DNA from: Eucalyptus grandis
Taxonomy: Eukaryota; Streptophyta; Magnoliopsida; Myrtales; Myrtaceae
Length of the DNA: 64,000 bases
Direction: 5' to 3'
Assembly (NCBI RefSeq): GCF_016545825.1
Contig: NC_052615.1
Location: forward strand, 26,223,088-26,287,087
Below, piece after piece: positions 1 to 12,700 of this stretch. The translations under genes were made by a program, and so were the position numbers. Position 1 is the stretch's first letter. Each line of letters starts with the position of its first letter. The notes beneath the pieces were generated by a model. That model was not told the DNA's origin. It worked only from the letters and a program-made list of their open reading frames with translations, and did not search any database.

Positions 1-84
1 AAGAATCATGTATAAAATATATCTTTGTTTCCGCTGCATTCTTTTTGTTAATTTTTCTTATACATGATTCATGAATCCCCAACA

Positions 85-955
85 AAGCCTCCACACATAG
101 AACCACTAAAGCTAAGCTAACTAAACCACATCTTTTTCAAATTCTTTATATTTGTCATGGAATTCCTTAACAAACTTTCAGGTCACTTAAAGTTGTGCCT
201 CTATAGTGAATATGTGCACAACAAAAAAGTTATTGAGTAGAGGAACGGGACCTAGTATATTGCTAGGTTGGAAAAAAAGTACCTGCCATCAAACATATAT
301 GCCAAAGCTAATGCAGCCATGAAAACGTGCCATTTTAGATACTGATGAAGGACAAAGATGAACAAAAGCTGGAACCATCCTTCTTCCACCATACGGGGAG
401 CATTACTACAATTGAAAGCAAGATTACATACAGCACCATCGGCAGTTTCTTGGGCATCCTGAAAATAACATTGTAAATCACACTCAATTTATCTGCTTTC
501 ACGTATAAACATTGACCAAAACTTGTGGATTTCATAACCGAGTGGTTCCGTGGCATTTAATTCACCAAAGAGAAGGATAAATAAAGATATAACCTGTTTT
601 AAGTACAAAAACATAGGCATGATAAAATCATCTCATGTGAAAAGCATGTCTAGCAGCCAAGGCTAAAATATTGCAGGCATGTATCAGAGTGGTCCAAGAC
701 TTACTTTAACGTCAGAGCAAGCCAGAGCAATCGGAGGAGCAACACCACCTTCTCACCCAATAGCAATGCTACAATGAAAATATGTGGCTTAGCATCATAT
801 AAAGCAAAACAAGTATTTTGAGTAGAGAACAAAGATACTGTGGAACAATGTGGACACACTACAATGAACTACTAAGGGAAGATACATCATGCAAAAGAAA
901 AAAAAAATTAATTACATAATGTGGAAGTTAGAATGAATAATTTTCATCATGCCAA
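85..955 (-). pseudogene. Decayed duplicate of two ARABIDILLO exons with flanking introns
   Basis: This stretch aligns, intron included, with 8160-8995 inside the ARABIDILLO gene on the same strand. Pseudo-exon 283-458 matches the 176-bp exon 8358-8533, and pseudo-exon 705-768 matches the 64-bp exon 8785-8848; both keep the same length and recognisable splice junctions. It cannot code: the Arg codon CGA of the short exon has become an in-frame TGA at 753-755, and the longer exon carries a one-base insertion near 343 and a compensating one-base deletion near 391. Divergence is moderate and spread over exon and intron alike, which suggests a genomic (not RNA-mediated) segmental duplication. The copy ends near 955, just before poly-T tracts at 966-984 and 1027-1040. 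Homology may continue left of the window. Confidence 0.85.
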
Positions 956-1279
956 CATTGGAGTTTTTTTTTTTTTTTTTTTTTGCTGAACAAGGAAAAT
1001 GGTTAGTTTTTATTTATTTGTTGGTTTTTTTTTTTTTTTTGATCGGTCCTACTCTAATCCTATTCTAACACTCACTCTCAGACTTTTATTTATTTGGTGG
1101 TTTGGCATATGTAATTTCCTTCTCATAAAAAAGGGAAGACGTTTTCTCACAATCTAATATTGTTGTTTTTAATCCATGAAAAAAAAATTGTAGCTCGATT
1201 AGTTTGCCATCATCAAAACAACAGAAAGTGGGAAAATAATTTTTTTGAAAAATTTTTCCTTCAAACATTCCCTAAGTTT

Positions 1280-1560
1280 ATTATTTCACTAAGTCTTTGA
1301 TTATGTCATTAGTTTAATCAATGGTCATGCATCAGTCAAAGTGATTTTTAATGAACTTCTAGCGATTGAAATTAGAAGTTGTTACATGAAATCAAGGGAT
1401 GAGATAGTCATACGCTGGTGACTCCAGTATAAATGGATCTTCAACACTTTGTCATTAGTTTTTCCTTATTCAATAAACTTTCATATAAATTCTAGAATAT
1501 CTTTTTTTTTGTTTCAATTTCAATTTAACTCAATTCTAGCTTTGTTTCTATTCTTCTACT
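1280..1560. repeat. Direct repeat copy A (partner at 2690-3425)
   Basis: The segment around 1315-1450 resembles 2695-2770 joined to 3259-3320: shared phrases are the rise to AATGGTC, TTTTTAATGA, ATTAGAAG and TATAAATG.ATCTTCA in the same order. In the partner the block is split by the Mutator-like element at 2771-3258, so this copy represents the empty site. No coding potential is visible. Confidence 0.5.
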
Positions 1561-1842
1561 AGCTTTTATTGGTAAAATGATATTAAAAGTGCTAAAAATT
1601 GTGTATGATGCTCATTTTAGTGTTAAAAATTTTCGTTTGATCACTTAAATGCCAAATTGAAGAAAAATCAATCACTTAAATGTCTCTGACAGGAAATTCC
1701 AGTCAAAATAAGTTCTTGGCGTTTGTACTTAAAAGTTTAATATGATGTGACATTTATTTAAAAATAATAATCTACATCAATAGATAAAACCACCTCACAC
1801 TAGCCTACATGGCTTGGTGAATTAAAACGATCATTGGCTCCG

Positions 1843-1844
<2 letters not shown>

Positions 1845-1873
<29 letters not shown>
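1845..1873. repeat. (TC)n microsatellite
   Basis: Uninterrupted TC dinucleotides. They sit just upstream of the PRP18-like start, where plant 5' leaders often have CT tracts, so this may belong to the captured leader. Confidence 0.9.
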
Positions 1874-1875
<2 letters not shown>

Positions 1876-1955
1876 GCTAACCGCATCGTCTTCTTCTCCT
1901 CCTTCACCGTCCTCTCCACTGTCGCCCATGAAATCACCACCCACGAAATCCTAGA

Positions 1956-2180
1956 ATGGACATCCTCAAGCAAGAATTACTCAAGAATCACCAAACCCTT
2001 ATCAAAGAAACCAACGGCTGGCGCAACATCAAGAGCTCCAAGATTGAGCAAAAGCAAATCCAGCATTGTCATGAGCAAGAGAAATGCAAGCTCGAGGCCA
2101 ATTCCCACCGCCAATCCTCCACCTCCAACTGTACCTCCAAGCCTAATTCCTCCTCCTCCATCTGCAATGGAGGCAAATTG
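1956..2180 (+). pseudogene. PRP18: PRP18 N-terminal fragment (captured first exon)
   Basis: An open stretch beginning MDILKQELLK and continuing through SKIEQKQIQ, EQEKCKLEA and HRQSS matches the conserved N-terminus of plant pre-mRNA-splicing factor 18 (recalled from the family), a U5/second-step splicing factor. Only the N-terminal region of roughly 70 residues is present; the PRP4-like/SFM motif and the large C-terminal Prp18 domain are absent and nothing nearby continues the protein. Several normally charged positions are changed. After about residue 75 the frame reads into non-homologous sequence and stops at 2216. It lies between the two inverted arms of the element at 1576-2505, so it is read as a transposon-captured gene piece and not a working gene. 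Confidence 0.65.
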
Positions 2181-2770
2181 AATTGGGTTTCAATTTGGGG
2201 TTGTTGGTCGATTTAGGATTTTCAATTTCGGAAATTCTTTGTAAGTTGCAATTTAGGATTTTTAATTTGAGGCAAACCTTCTAGATGATGTTGTGTTTAA
2301 GGGTTATACGCTGCTTGGGCACGCTGGTGAGCCACGTCGGACTGAGAAATTAATAAAAAATGGCCACACCACGTTGGACTGAGAAATTAATAAAAGAATG
2401 GCCACAAGGGACTCTAATGGGACTTAGCACTTAAATGATCCCAAAAAAAAAAATTGTGGCATTAAAGTAAGTGTCATATATAACTTTTGACAATTATAAT
2501 ATCCTCATGTCTTTTATTTCTTTGATTACATCAAAACATGAACAAAAAAATTTTGATTTGGAGAATTAAAGATCAGGTCGAAATGTCTAGTCATTTGACC
2601 CTAATTCTTTCCAACCCAAGAAAAATGAGACAGGAGCATAATTCCAATTTTTAAGTGTCTTCTTGTTTCAATTGGTTTATCATATTATTAATTTAATAAA
2701 TGGTCTTCTGTAGTTAGTAATATGATTTTTAATGAGCTCTAATGGTTAAGATTAGAAGCTATTATGTTGA

Positions 2771-3258
2771 GGGTTAAGATCACAAAAAACTCTAAACTAA
2801 TAGATATATGATAAATTTACCCCAAAATAATCGTTTGACCATGAATAAATCCAAACCGGTACATATGCGATAAATTTACTCTCTATTAGTTTCTCTAAAT
2901 TTTACTGTTAAATCGCAAAGTTAGATGACATATGGTAGTTAATGGATGTATCAATTGGAGTTTTATTCCCATTTGTCACAAATTTATCAGTTTGTGATTT
3001 TTTGCGGTATTAATCTAATTTACAAAAATTAATGGATGGTATATTTGTTACAAATATACTAGTTTAGAGTTTTTTATGGTCAAAAAATTAGTTTGAGATG
3101 AATTTATTACAGCTCTACTAGTATGAGTTTTTTGTAATCGAAAAATTAGTTTGAGGTGAATTTGTTATAAATATATTAGTTAGAAATTTTCTGTGATTAA
3201 AAAATTATTTGGGCGTAAATTTGCCATAGATATATTAATTTAGGGTCTTTCATAACCC
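2771..3258. mobile_element. Mutator-like MITE with 9-bp target duplication
   Basis: A 488-bp element beginning GGGTTAAGATCAC and ending TTTCATAACCC. The terminal ~50 bp are inverted repeats of each other: CTAAACTAATAGATATATG on the left against CTAAATTAATATATCTATGG on the right arm read in reverse. It is flanked by TTATGTTGA (2762-2770) and TTATGTTAA (3259-3267), eight of nine bases alike, the length typical of Mutator-like elements. The right half contains about four degenerate ~60-bp subrepeats (ATTAGTTTGAGGTGAATTTGT). No coding sequence. Confidence 0.75.
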
Positions 3259-3832
3259 TTATGTTAAATGAGAGTAGAGATTATGCTACACTTCAAAGCC
3301 TATTATAAATGAATCTTCAGGTCTCTTTGTCAACAATTATTGGTCAATCAATAAGCCACGTTGGTTTCTATAAACCGCATGTTATCTATTACTAATCAAG
3401 CTTCTATTCTTCTCAAATCTAGCTTTGCATTTGGCTTCTTTTTCTTTCTTTTTTTCTTTCTTTTATTTCTCCGACTATTTCAAATGGCATCAGAACATAC
3501 TTAAAACATGAATAGAGACTAGAGAATAATCGAAGCTTGACTAGTAAAAGACACGTGACCATCTATTGACCTGATTACATTATAGGGTTTTGCTAATAAA
3601 TGTCTCTAAAGCATTATAAGTCAACTAAAAGTGACAATAGCCATTTCCAAGATCTTGGAAATAAAAAAATACACATTTAAAAAAAAACACTTACTTCAAA
3701 TAATAAATCATAAATTTTCAAAGCACATTTAGTAAGGTTTTACCAAGTACCCTAGGATTGCTCTTTAACAATTTCCAGCAAAATAAATGACTTAATAATA
3801 AAGAAAACACTTAAAAAATACTAGAACTTCAA

Positions 3833-4540
3833 TTATACTCCCGCTTCATTCTCCCTTAGTTGGGAAGAATCAAGCCGGGTGTTGAAAACTCTGATGAACT
3901 GGGCATGTCTTTGGAACGATCTTCCGCGACTCATCCTCTCAATCCAAGTGCTTTCACTCGCTAGTTTCAGTAGCTGTTTCATCAAGGATCTACGATCGAA
4001 GTAGTCTCTCCAGGACCTTGCTTCTTTAACATCTAGCACGTCTTGAATGACATCTTTCCATACCTTCGGCAACCGACTACCTCAACTTCTCAACGGCAGC
4101 ACTCTCTCTATCAACTCAAAAGCAAAACCCGAAACACTACTGATTTGATTTGTAACGTGGGCAATAGCTCAATAGCACAAGCATAAGACTAGTTCTCTTC
4201 AATACCTTACACCAGGCCTGAACTTCATCGACTTCCACATGTCATAAGTGCCCTTCGGAAACTTCTCTCGCCTTATGCAGACAACTAACGACCCTTCACT
4301 CCACGATGTTGATTCACTGTAGAATAATGTGCTTCATTGCTAGCCTTCAGTACTGCTCTAACCTCCTCACGATACTTTCGTATGTGGTCTGCAAAAGCCA
4401 CACCATCATCGCCAACTCTGGTCTCTTGTGAAGGTGGAACTAGATCAAGCACATGTCGAGGATTCAACTCATCTGCTGCTTCAACTAGAGTCTCGAATCT
4501 CCTCCACAAAAGCACTGCAAATTGGAAGCAAAAATAACGT
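3833..4540 (-). mobile_element. Ty3/Gypsy pol 3'-end remnant
   Basis: Minus-strand translation shows the integrase C-terminal region typical of plant Gypsy elements. One frame (4540 to 4285) has LNPRHVLDLVPPSQETRV, FADHIRKYREEVRAVLKASN and a QHR.VK tail. A neighbouring frame then gives the RREKFPKGTY motif near 4250. After further breaks comes a tail ending FNTRLDSSQLRENEAG (4072 to 3833), which resembles the usual end of the polyprotein. At least one frameshift and stops separate the pieces, so it is dead. No LTR could be recognised downstream. Confidence 0.7.
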
Positions 4541-4599
4541 AAACATGTCTCATCCCCTATTAGACAAGACATAGCATCGAAAAATACAAAACGAAGATT

Positions 4600-6740
4600 G
4601 TAAATATTATTTCAACAACACAGGGACCAAAGAGAGGGATCATCTGTAATTAGATGCACATATGAATGCCACTTGCAATTACAAAGTACAACTCATATGC
4701 ATCGATTTGCACAAAATAAGAGAGAATGAAGTAACAAATTTTCTCAAATAACTTAAAGCAACACAAATAAAATACTTTTTTTTCCTCGTACATTCACGGT
4801 CATCGGTCCCACATTCTGTAAATTCAACTGTCTTGTCTATTGTTGCTTGAACAAGTTGCAATTGCCTTGTGTTGAGACGAAGAAAGGATTTACATTTAAT
4901 TTAGTTTAATTGGAAATTTAGGGATATCGGACGTGTTGAGAAAAAGATACCCCCGTGCATGGTGCACAATACAGCACGTGACTTGCACGTGGTTGTTATC
5001 TGGTAAAGATAGTGCATGTCGAAGAGATGGAGGGTCAATTAAGACTAAAGCTTTTTCAAAAAAAAAAAAAAAAAAAAATTAAGACTAAAGCACCAACTTT
5101 GCGGTACTTTTGAGACAAATGCTCCACCTGAGGAGGTTTTCTGAAATTTTCTCAAAATTTAATTATGAACCTTTGTCAATTTGACTTGGTGACAATTTCG
5201 TGGCTTTCTGAGGATATCTCTTTCCCTTTCACAATTTATCCCCATTTGGGTCATAGGCGTCGATGATAGCAAGGACTCTCTACAAGACTAATCGGATGGT
5301 CAATACTATGCTGCCGTTTTGCCACAAAGAAAGATTTCCTAACAAGAGGAAGAGGGCCTTGCACAAAAATCATATTGCCCCTGCATCTTAAAAAATACTA
5401 GACTTTCATTGAATCTCCATTTATCTAGCTGCGGAGATTCACGAAATATCAATACCATTTTTGTTGGTCTGTTTCTTTATCATCTCCTAATCTCCTAATA
5501 TCTGTTGAAAGGACCATAAAAGAGGCAACAGCCATGGTCAGGCTCGATTTGGTGAATCAACAATCTCCCTCTGTTCTTGCCATGGAAAACTCTAGGTTGT
5601 ACCAAATCCAGTGAGAAGAAAAGCAGTGTCAAAGACCCTGCCCGGCCTCATCTTTCACACCTGAACACGATCAACCTTCTCTGATTCAGATTTGAGACAG
5701 CAAACATACACCAATTCTAAAAGCTCCCCAAGAACAACGAATTTAATAGGAACGTAATCTCTGGCGAGGTATTTTAATTGGTCTTGGTCATGATGAATGC
5801 TTGAAGGTCCCAGAGATGCAAATTAATGCATCTTTTGTCAAGACTGAAAGGAGCTGACAGATACTTCTTTCTAGTCTGCAATGCATAAAAATTTTTGCAT
5901 GAAAAATTTCGAGTGTCACTAAATTCTATGGACACTATTGTTTTTCATTTTTTTCCAACCACAACTGCAGTAACGAAAGCTCAACAGTCAACATGTATAT
6001 GCAAGTCTCACGGTCTACAGGTTTCTCATACGAAAAGGACGTGACTGATTCAACAAGACCAGGCTAGCTTCTCTAGTGTTCTCTTAAATATTTTAGGAAC
6101 AAGCAATATTATAATTATACACTATTCTAGAGTGTTCTTGTAATAAATGCCAATAGTTAGTAAATGGAACAATATAATCTCCACCGAGAAGAGATATACA
6201 GCTGTCAACCGATGAACACTTGTATACAAAATAGTCTCCTCCCCTCATTTGTATCATTTTGTTTGCATTATCAATGCTTCTCCTTATAAAGTTTCTCTAT
6301 GATTTCGTGAGAATAACTTCCCAAGGCCGCAAGCATGCACTATTAGGACTGAGAGTCTGAGGATGTCAACAATTGTCTCCAAATAATACTTCACCAAGGA
6401 AAATGTTCTCGCAATTTTCACAACACCATATCACAGCTACTTCCATGTCTAAAAAGAAACACTCTCTATGACTATCTAGGATCTGTATCGATGCATACAG
6501 GTGAGGGAAAATAACAACACCGATACACCATCAGAATGTACTTTCAGCAGGTATAGTTTTCTTTTAAGGACGTCAAGGAAAAAAAAATAAAATATCAAAG
6601 AAGAAAATCATATATAACAATCTTGCCCTTTGGATGAAAAGGGTAGCTAATCTCGCTCTTCTAACAAATGGAAGTATAGAGGCCAAAGTCATGGAGCATC
6701 GTTCTGTTGCTATGGACAAATTTTCAGCTTGCCAAATATG
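4600..6740. other. Intergenic region, no gene seen
   Basis: AT-rich spacer downstream of ARABIDILLO. Open frames are short and lack family resemblance. Two CACGTG palindromes lie close together near 4975 and 4986, which could be incidental G-boxes. The 3' untranslated region of ARABIDILLO presumably occupies the right-hand few hundred bases, but no convincing AATAAA was located. Confidence 0.5.
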
Positions 6741-9700
6741 TCAAAGCCCCTTTGAAGATTCTGCCTGGTGGTGCTCCAGGTTACGAAGTACAATTCTTGC
6801 AAATATCTTTGCCTCAATTGGTGCAGTCGCAGCAGCAGCTGTTGCTCGCAGAACTCTAGCAGCTCCAGCATTTTGCATAAGTTTCGCATGGTGCAAAGCA
6901 TGGCGGCCACCAGGAATGGTAAACTGCAATATGGACATGCCACAAACAATTATGTTATGTTTGGGAAACAAAGGAAAACAGAGGGAATGAAAATTTGGAT
7001 GAAAAGTGGAGTATAATTTAAAAGTTTTTGTCGAAAAGATAGGAGAAAAATTTTAAAATTTTGTAGGAGGCTAGTTACCTGGAGAAGGGCAAATGCTGCA
7101 CATGCTTTGAGTACAGAAGGATTCTTTAACATGGAGATAAATCTTCCAATTTCAGCTCCACTGAGAAATAATTAGAGGGAGAAGAACAGAGGAAACAAAT
7201 AACAATAGTGTGAAAAGAGCAGCTGACAAAAGAAAAGACACATAAAGTGGCCACTTGTTTATCTGCTGAAACACTAATTCCTCTTTGCCTAGTGCTCCCA
7301 TGGACAATAAAACAGTAATACAACTTCTCTGATAATCATTCCACATCTCTTAGAAAGGAAATTGCTTGCCGTGATTCCCATGCATTACACAATTTATATG
7401 TCAAATGACCTACCTTGATTTCTCATTAGCAAAGATAAACGAAATAAGCAAATCAATCAAATTAAGATAAAAAGAGGAATGGATAGCAAATTCATAGATA
7501 AAACTTCAGGCAAGAACATCTACATATTTGCGGCGGTAGAATTGAATTGGATATGAGGGAAGATGGTGGGACCTGCATCTGAGATGTCCCGCTTCTTGAA
7601 TACGAGCCCCTTCTGTCACTTCTGCTAATGCTGCAGGAGCAGACGATGCAGCTGCAGCAGTGAAAGCTTGCCGATCAGAAAACATGAGGATAAAAGCTTC
7701 AATGTGCTTCAAAGCCATCCTTCTGGACCCATCTAAGCTCACAATCTTAGAGGTGCTTTCTGATGAAGTCCCAACCAATGCATATTCATCCATCCTGCAA
7801 AATAGATCAACAAGTTTCAGTATATCAGTTTCTTCATGTTAAGATAATAAAAACTCTTCCAATATGAGGACATATGCAAAAAAGATTCCTTTTTCGTTGA
7901 GAGCTAATAGACAAATGCACCGACTAAATGAAATGTCACACAACTCAAGGCCCAAAAGCAAGTACTTCCAGTACAGCATAATCAAAAGGTATTTTGCAAA
8001 CTATTTTCAGATTACATTACATTCCATCCTCAGCCAAATATCATAATTATATATATATATTCATTTCAAATTCAAACTGAGATGTTAGATCTGTTATTTC
8101 TCTCAAATAAGAACATGCTTTACCATCTAAGTGATGGCATAGATAACCAACGGATGAGCTTCCAACATAGAAACAAAAAGCTATAGGCACCATAGCTAAA
8201 CTAACAAAATCACTCAAAGTCGTGTATAGTGAATATTAACAGAAATAAACGTGAGAGATCAACCTCATTTGAGAAGATATATGATGTGCACTACAAAGTC
8301 ACCAGGTAAAGGAACAAGACCCATTATACTAAGCTGTCGGGTTAGAAAAAAACATACCTGCCATCAAACATATATGCCAAAGCTAATGCAGCCATGAAAC
8401 GTGCCATTTTGGAGACCGATGAAGAACAAAGATGAACAAGAGCAGGAACTCCCCCTTCCTCCACTATGCGGAGAGCATTACCAGGGTTGAAAGCAAGATT
8501 CCATAGAGCACCAGCGGCAGTTTCATGGACATCCTGAAAATATCATTGTGAATCACATTCAATTTATCTGCTTACATGTACAAACATTAACCAAAACTTG
8601 TGGACTTCGTAACTGAGTGGCTCTGTGGCATTTAACTCGCCAAAGAGAAGGATAAATCAGATACAATTTGTTTGGAATACAGACACATAGGCATAATAAA
8701 ATCATGTCGTGTGAAAAGCCACGCCTAGCAGCGACAAAGCTAAATTAAACTGCAGGCATACATCAGAGTGGTTGAAAGACTCACTTCAGCATCAGATCGA
8801 GCCAGAGCAATCAAAGGAGCAACACCACCTTCTCGACCAATAGCAACACTACCAAAAAAATCTGTGGGTTAGCATCATAGAAAAGAACAGCAAGTATATT
8901 GAGTAGAAAACAAAGATGCTGAGGAACAATCTGGACACACTCTACTAAGGGAAGACATCATGCAAAAGAGAGAATAAATAATTTTCATCATGCTATACAT
9001 AACGTTATAGCATTAACAATATCTAGCTCAAGCAAAACCATATTTTCCTATGCATCCAATATTATTGACACTAGCTAATTCACAGAACAACAGAAATCCT
9101 GTATGTGAGTATCAAATTTGTTAAGTCACTTGAGTGGCCTCCATTTTATTTTCTGGATTTTATTTCTTTTACATATATAAGGGCATTATGGTCATGTACA
9201 ATTTATATTGGATATAAATATACTGCGATAGGTGTAGGGCTTTGATAACACAGAAACAGAGAGCCCCTTTTTGGCTTTTACAATCTGTTTCTTCCTCTCT
9301 TCCTCTCCTCTCTATTTCTTCTCTCTTCCTTCTTTTCTCTTAGCTATTTACTGCAGGTTCTCTGATCAGCTTTGTGACAAAATTAATGCATACGAGTCTT
9401 GAGAAGTATTCAACCACAAATTGGCTCTTCACAAGCCATAAAACTTATCCATGCTTAATCTCACTGGCAATATTATCTACATGCACGCGCGCGCACACAT
9501 ATATATCCATTATTTCTATTTTCTTCAGGCACAGAAACATCCATGTCTTATTTTGAGATTTCAAGCTTCCATTCAATGTTGGACAAATTGTATTAAGCCC
9601 TAGTCTTAGCCCTTATAATGACACTTTGCTTCGCGACTATTTCGAAAAGCTGAGAGAGGATCTTTTTTCTTGTCCTACCAAGATGCCAGCACATGAGCGA

Positions 9701-12700
9701 CATGAATGCTAACCCAACAAGAAATACCATAAGATAGATGCCACCAACTCAACCTCATCAAATATGTCTTGACTGATCTCTTACAAGTCAATTTCCCTTG
9801 TTGCCTAAAACACATTCAAGTTCACATTTCCCTTTAATTACTGATTCTAACAAATAGCAATTACTTTCACTTAAAAGTATCAATCATTTCTTAGTAGTGG
9901 GAATGGCAGCAAGATGAGTTGCCAATGGGGACTGGTCCCAAACTAGAATTCAATAGCATTTTCTCATCCCAAACAGAGCAACCTTATTAAGGTAGCTACT
10001 CTTGGCATCAAAACTCAACTCTAGAGAGAAAACGGGGTTCTGACCATCTCCCCCACCCTAAATCCAAAATTTTGGCATTTCCTTAACTCAAAGAGATGCT
10101 AACTTATTTGAATTGCTCAAAATCCCAGAGAATTATTGAATTAATTTTGAAATAATGCCACTTTGCTAGTGTAACAATTATTGAGACAGGTTTGAATATT
10201 TAAAAGGTCCTTAAGGCTAAAACCGTCCAAACTCCATAGGGTCTCTGCGATATTGTCACTTGTACCTGGAACTTGACAATCGAAGTTCCTAGTTGGTTTG
10301 ATCAATTAATAGAATCCAACAAATTGACCCATTATCATCCCCACTTAATAGATACATTTCACTAAATCATGCTTGCATGAAAAGTATGGGCATGTCAATT
10401 TCTTGCTAGATACAAGACAAGGCCCACCAAAATCCATATTGAAAGCAATTCCAGAACGCATCAAACCATATGTTATTGAATTCCTAAAGATGCATGAAGG
10501 CATGCACAGGAACTTAACAGTGCATTTCACACAAATGTGCACAGTTATATATCCAATTTAGAAATATGAGACTACCTATTGGCTTCTGAAACTGATAATC
10601 CCCAAAGAGCACCAGCTGCTCGCTCTTGTAGACCTGGGGAGGCATTCGAACATGTCTGTGCGAGAGCAACCTATGAATCAATGTAGAATGAATGATCAAC
10701 TCGTTTTTCTGGACCAAAATTTTGGCCATTAAAGATTACCATCAAGATTTATTAGGCTAAATACAGAAGGTATTCCCACAATTCTATGCATAGTGATACT
10801 AAGGCAATAGATTCAACTGTACAGAGCATAGTATATAATGACTACCATCCTCCTAGAGTGATGATCATGGAGCATTTACGATGAGAGTTCTCATTTTCTA
10901 GTTTTTGTCAGACAATGTCCATAATAATGGGGCAAGAAGACATGCCAACATTATGTCAGGAAACAATTTTACAGACAGTTGCACTCCTTGGAGTACATTA
11001 TTTCCCACTTTCCCTTGCATATATTATGTTCAAAACAGATTATCAGTCAAGACAACAAGTAAACGGCTAAAAAAGTTCAAAAGCCCAGGGCAGTCAAGGC
11101 CAATAGAGAGCATGTGAACTGGACAAGTTGCACCTTTCCCAAATCAATTCCACATCCCAGTATAGAAAAGATGTAATGGTAGCACTACACCAGTTCGTTT
11201 ATCCACACTGTGACCATTCTTGCATGACATGAGAATGAGTTTATTCTCATTAACCTTCAAAGAAGGCAGGTGCTGTTTACAGTTCTGCCATCTCATGTAA
11301 TCCTATATTGTGCACAATAGTAGGAAATTGCAGCCAAAGAGCTTGATGAGAAACCATTGCAATTAAGTTAATATAAACACCATACCAAGGCCTCCACGCC
11401 ACCTGCTGATGCAATGGCTTCACGATTTCTGTCATCGAAAGACAGATTCCATAGTGCACCAGCAGCTTCTTGCCTGTTTGATGAGTGCGCAAAATATTAC
11501 AGATCAACCTCATTAATCATATGCAGAGAATAGGAGTAAACCACATCATATATTTGAAGAGCAATACTCATTTATGCATTCAAATTTAACATGATTATTG
11601 CAAGTAATAAAATCAGATCAACCCTCAAATTTGCAGGGGCTTCTTAAGTTGTAGAAGGCTAAAAAATTTCATGCAAACATATGCATTGATATTTAAACTT
11701 ATACATCTGATTCTTCAGATGAAAATACAACGTCAACAGGCACTCCTTCACCTGCAGCTGGGATTACAAACAGCAGAATCCGAAAATTTACCATCAAAAT
11801 GAAGCTGAGTTGGAAACTTATTTCTTGCAATCTGTTGCTGGATATAGACTTTAGGAGGTCGGGTTGAAAGCTGTTTAGCTCGTCTTTAAGAATGAAAAGT
11901 ACCAAGAAAGATTCCAAACTAAGAAGAGCTAACTGTTTCAGGTGACCTGATTACAGGAATGCTGAGTTCTTGGATTGGAGTGACCAAGGCTATATTAGAA
12001 ACAAATCCATAGAAAAGAAGTTGAATGTGCCTCTGGTATGCACAGGCTGATTGTAAATTCCATGGCAATGTCCTATAGTAGGAGTACTACTAATATGTTT
12101 ATGAAGCCCCATTAGAAAAGGTTATCGTGTGAATGGAGTTAGGAGAAAAAGAGCTAACATCCCTTAGGGTGGCATTTGCAGAGAATCAAGATGGAATTCA
12201 TTGAGTTTCCACATGTTTAAAGAGTCCTGGTCGTATATTAGGTTTACTTCTTTAGGTAGGAATCCAATTGATAAAAGTTTGTATGCCTATTTACTAGTCT
12301 CAGAAGGGTTATAAGATTTAGAGCATTTTCATGATGAATTAAGTTGTGTCTTTCAAGGAAGATGTTCTTTCTTTTTCCTGGCTTAGGCATTCGAAAGACA
12401 ATTGTCCAGATCGTGTGTTTCCTCTTGAATTGTATCTATTTAGTGAACCCCTATCTGTCTTTGGTTTATCGATGAGGGATGACGAGAGCCTCACTAGTTT
12501 CCCACCATATTCAATCCCGGACTTCATGACTCTGACCATCTCTGCCAGAGCAAAAGTGAGAGCCAGCAGCAATTGTAAAGAAAGGGGTCCGGACACTCCT
12601 AGCAGCAAATCAAGCAAGGGTCTCTCGTACCTTTGATTTTCTTCTTGGTGTCGAATACCTTCTCAGGGTTTTATCCCAACATCAAAATCCCAAGGGAATG

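Larger units (their letters stand above)
1576..2505. mobile_element. TIR DNA transposon (Pack-type) carrying a host gene fragment
   Basis: The left end (about 1578-1665) and the reverse complement of the right end (about 2415-2505) align over roughly 80 bp with mismatches; the shared core is GATCA-TTAAxTGCC with an A/T run outside it. No transposase is present, so the element is non-autonomous. Its interior (about 1820-2216) has host-gene character: a (TC)n tract, a C-rich leader and a PRP18-like coding start. Pack-MULEs are known to carry gene pieces between their TIRs, which is the closest match. The exact ends and a target duplication could not be fixed, and the superfamily is an inference. 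Confidence 0.55.

Noticed and set aside
1834..2181. 115-codon plus-strand ORF starting in the (TC)n tract
   Set aside because: A shadow frame of the PRP18-like fragment; its serine/leucine start is only the microsatellite.
4285..4572. Apparent host exon with an intron acceptor (TTCCAATTTGCAG) before the LLWRRFETLVEAADEL frame
   Set aside because: The residues match the Gypsy integrase C-terminal pattern, and the following frames give the REKFPKGTY and polyprotein-end motifs; the acceptor is coincidental.
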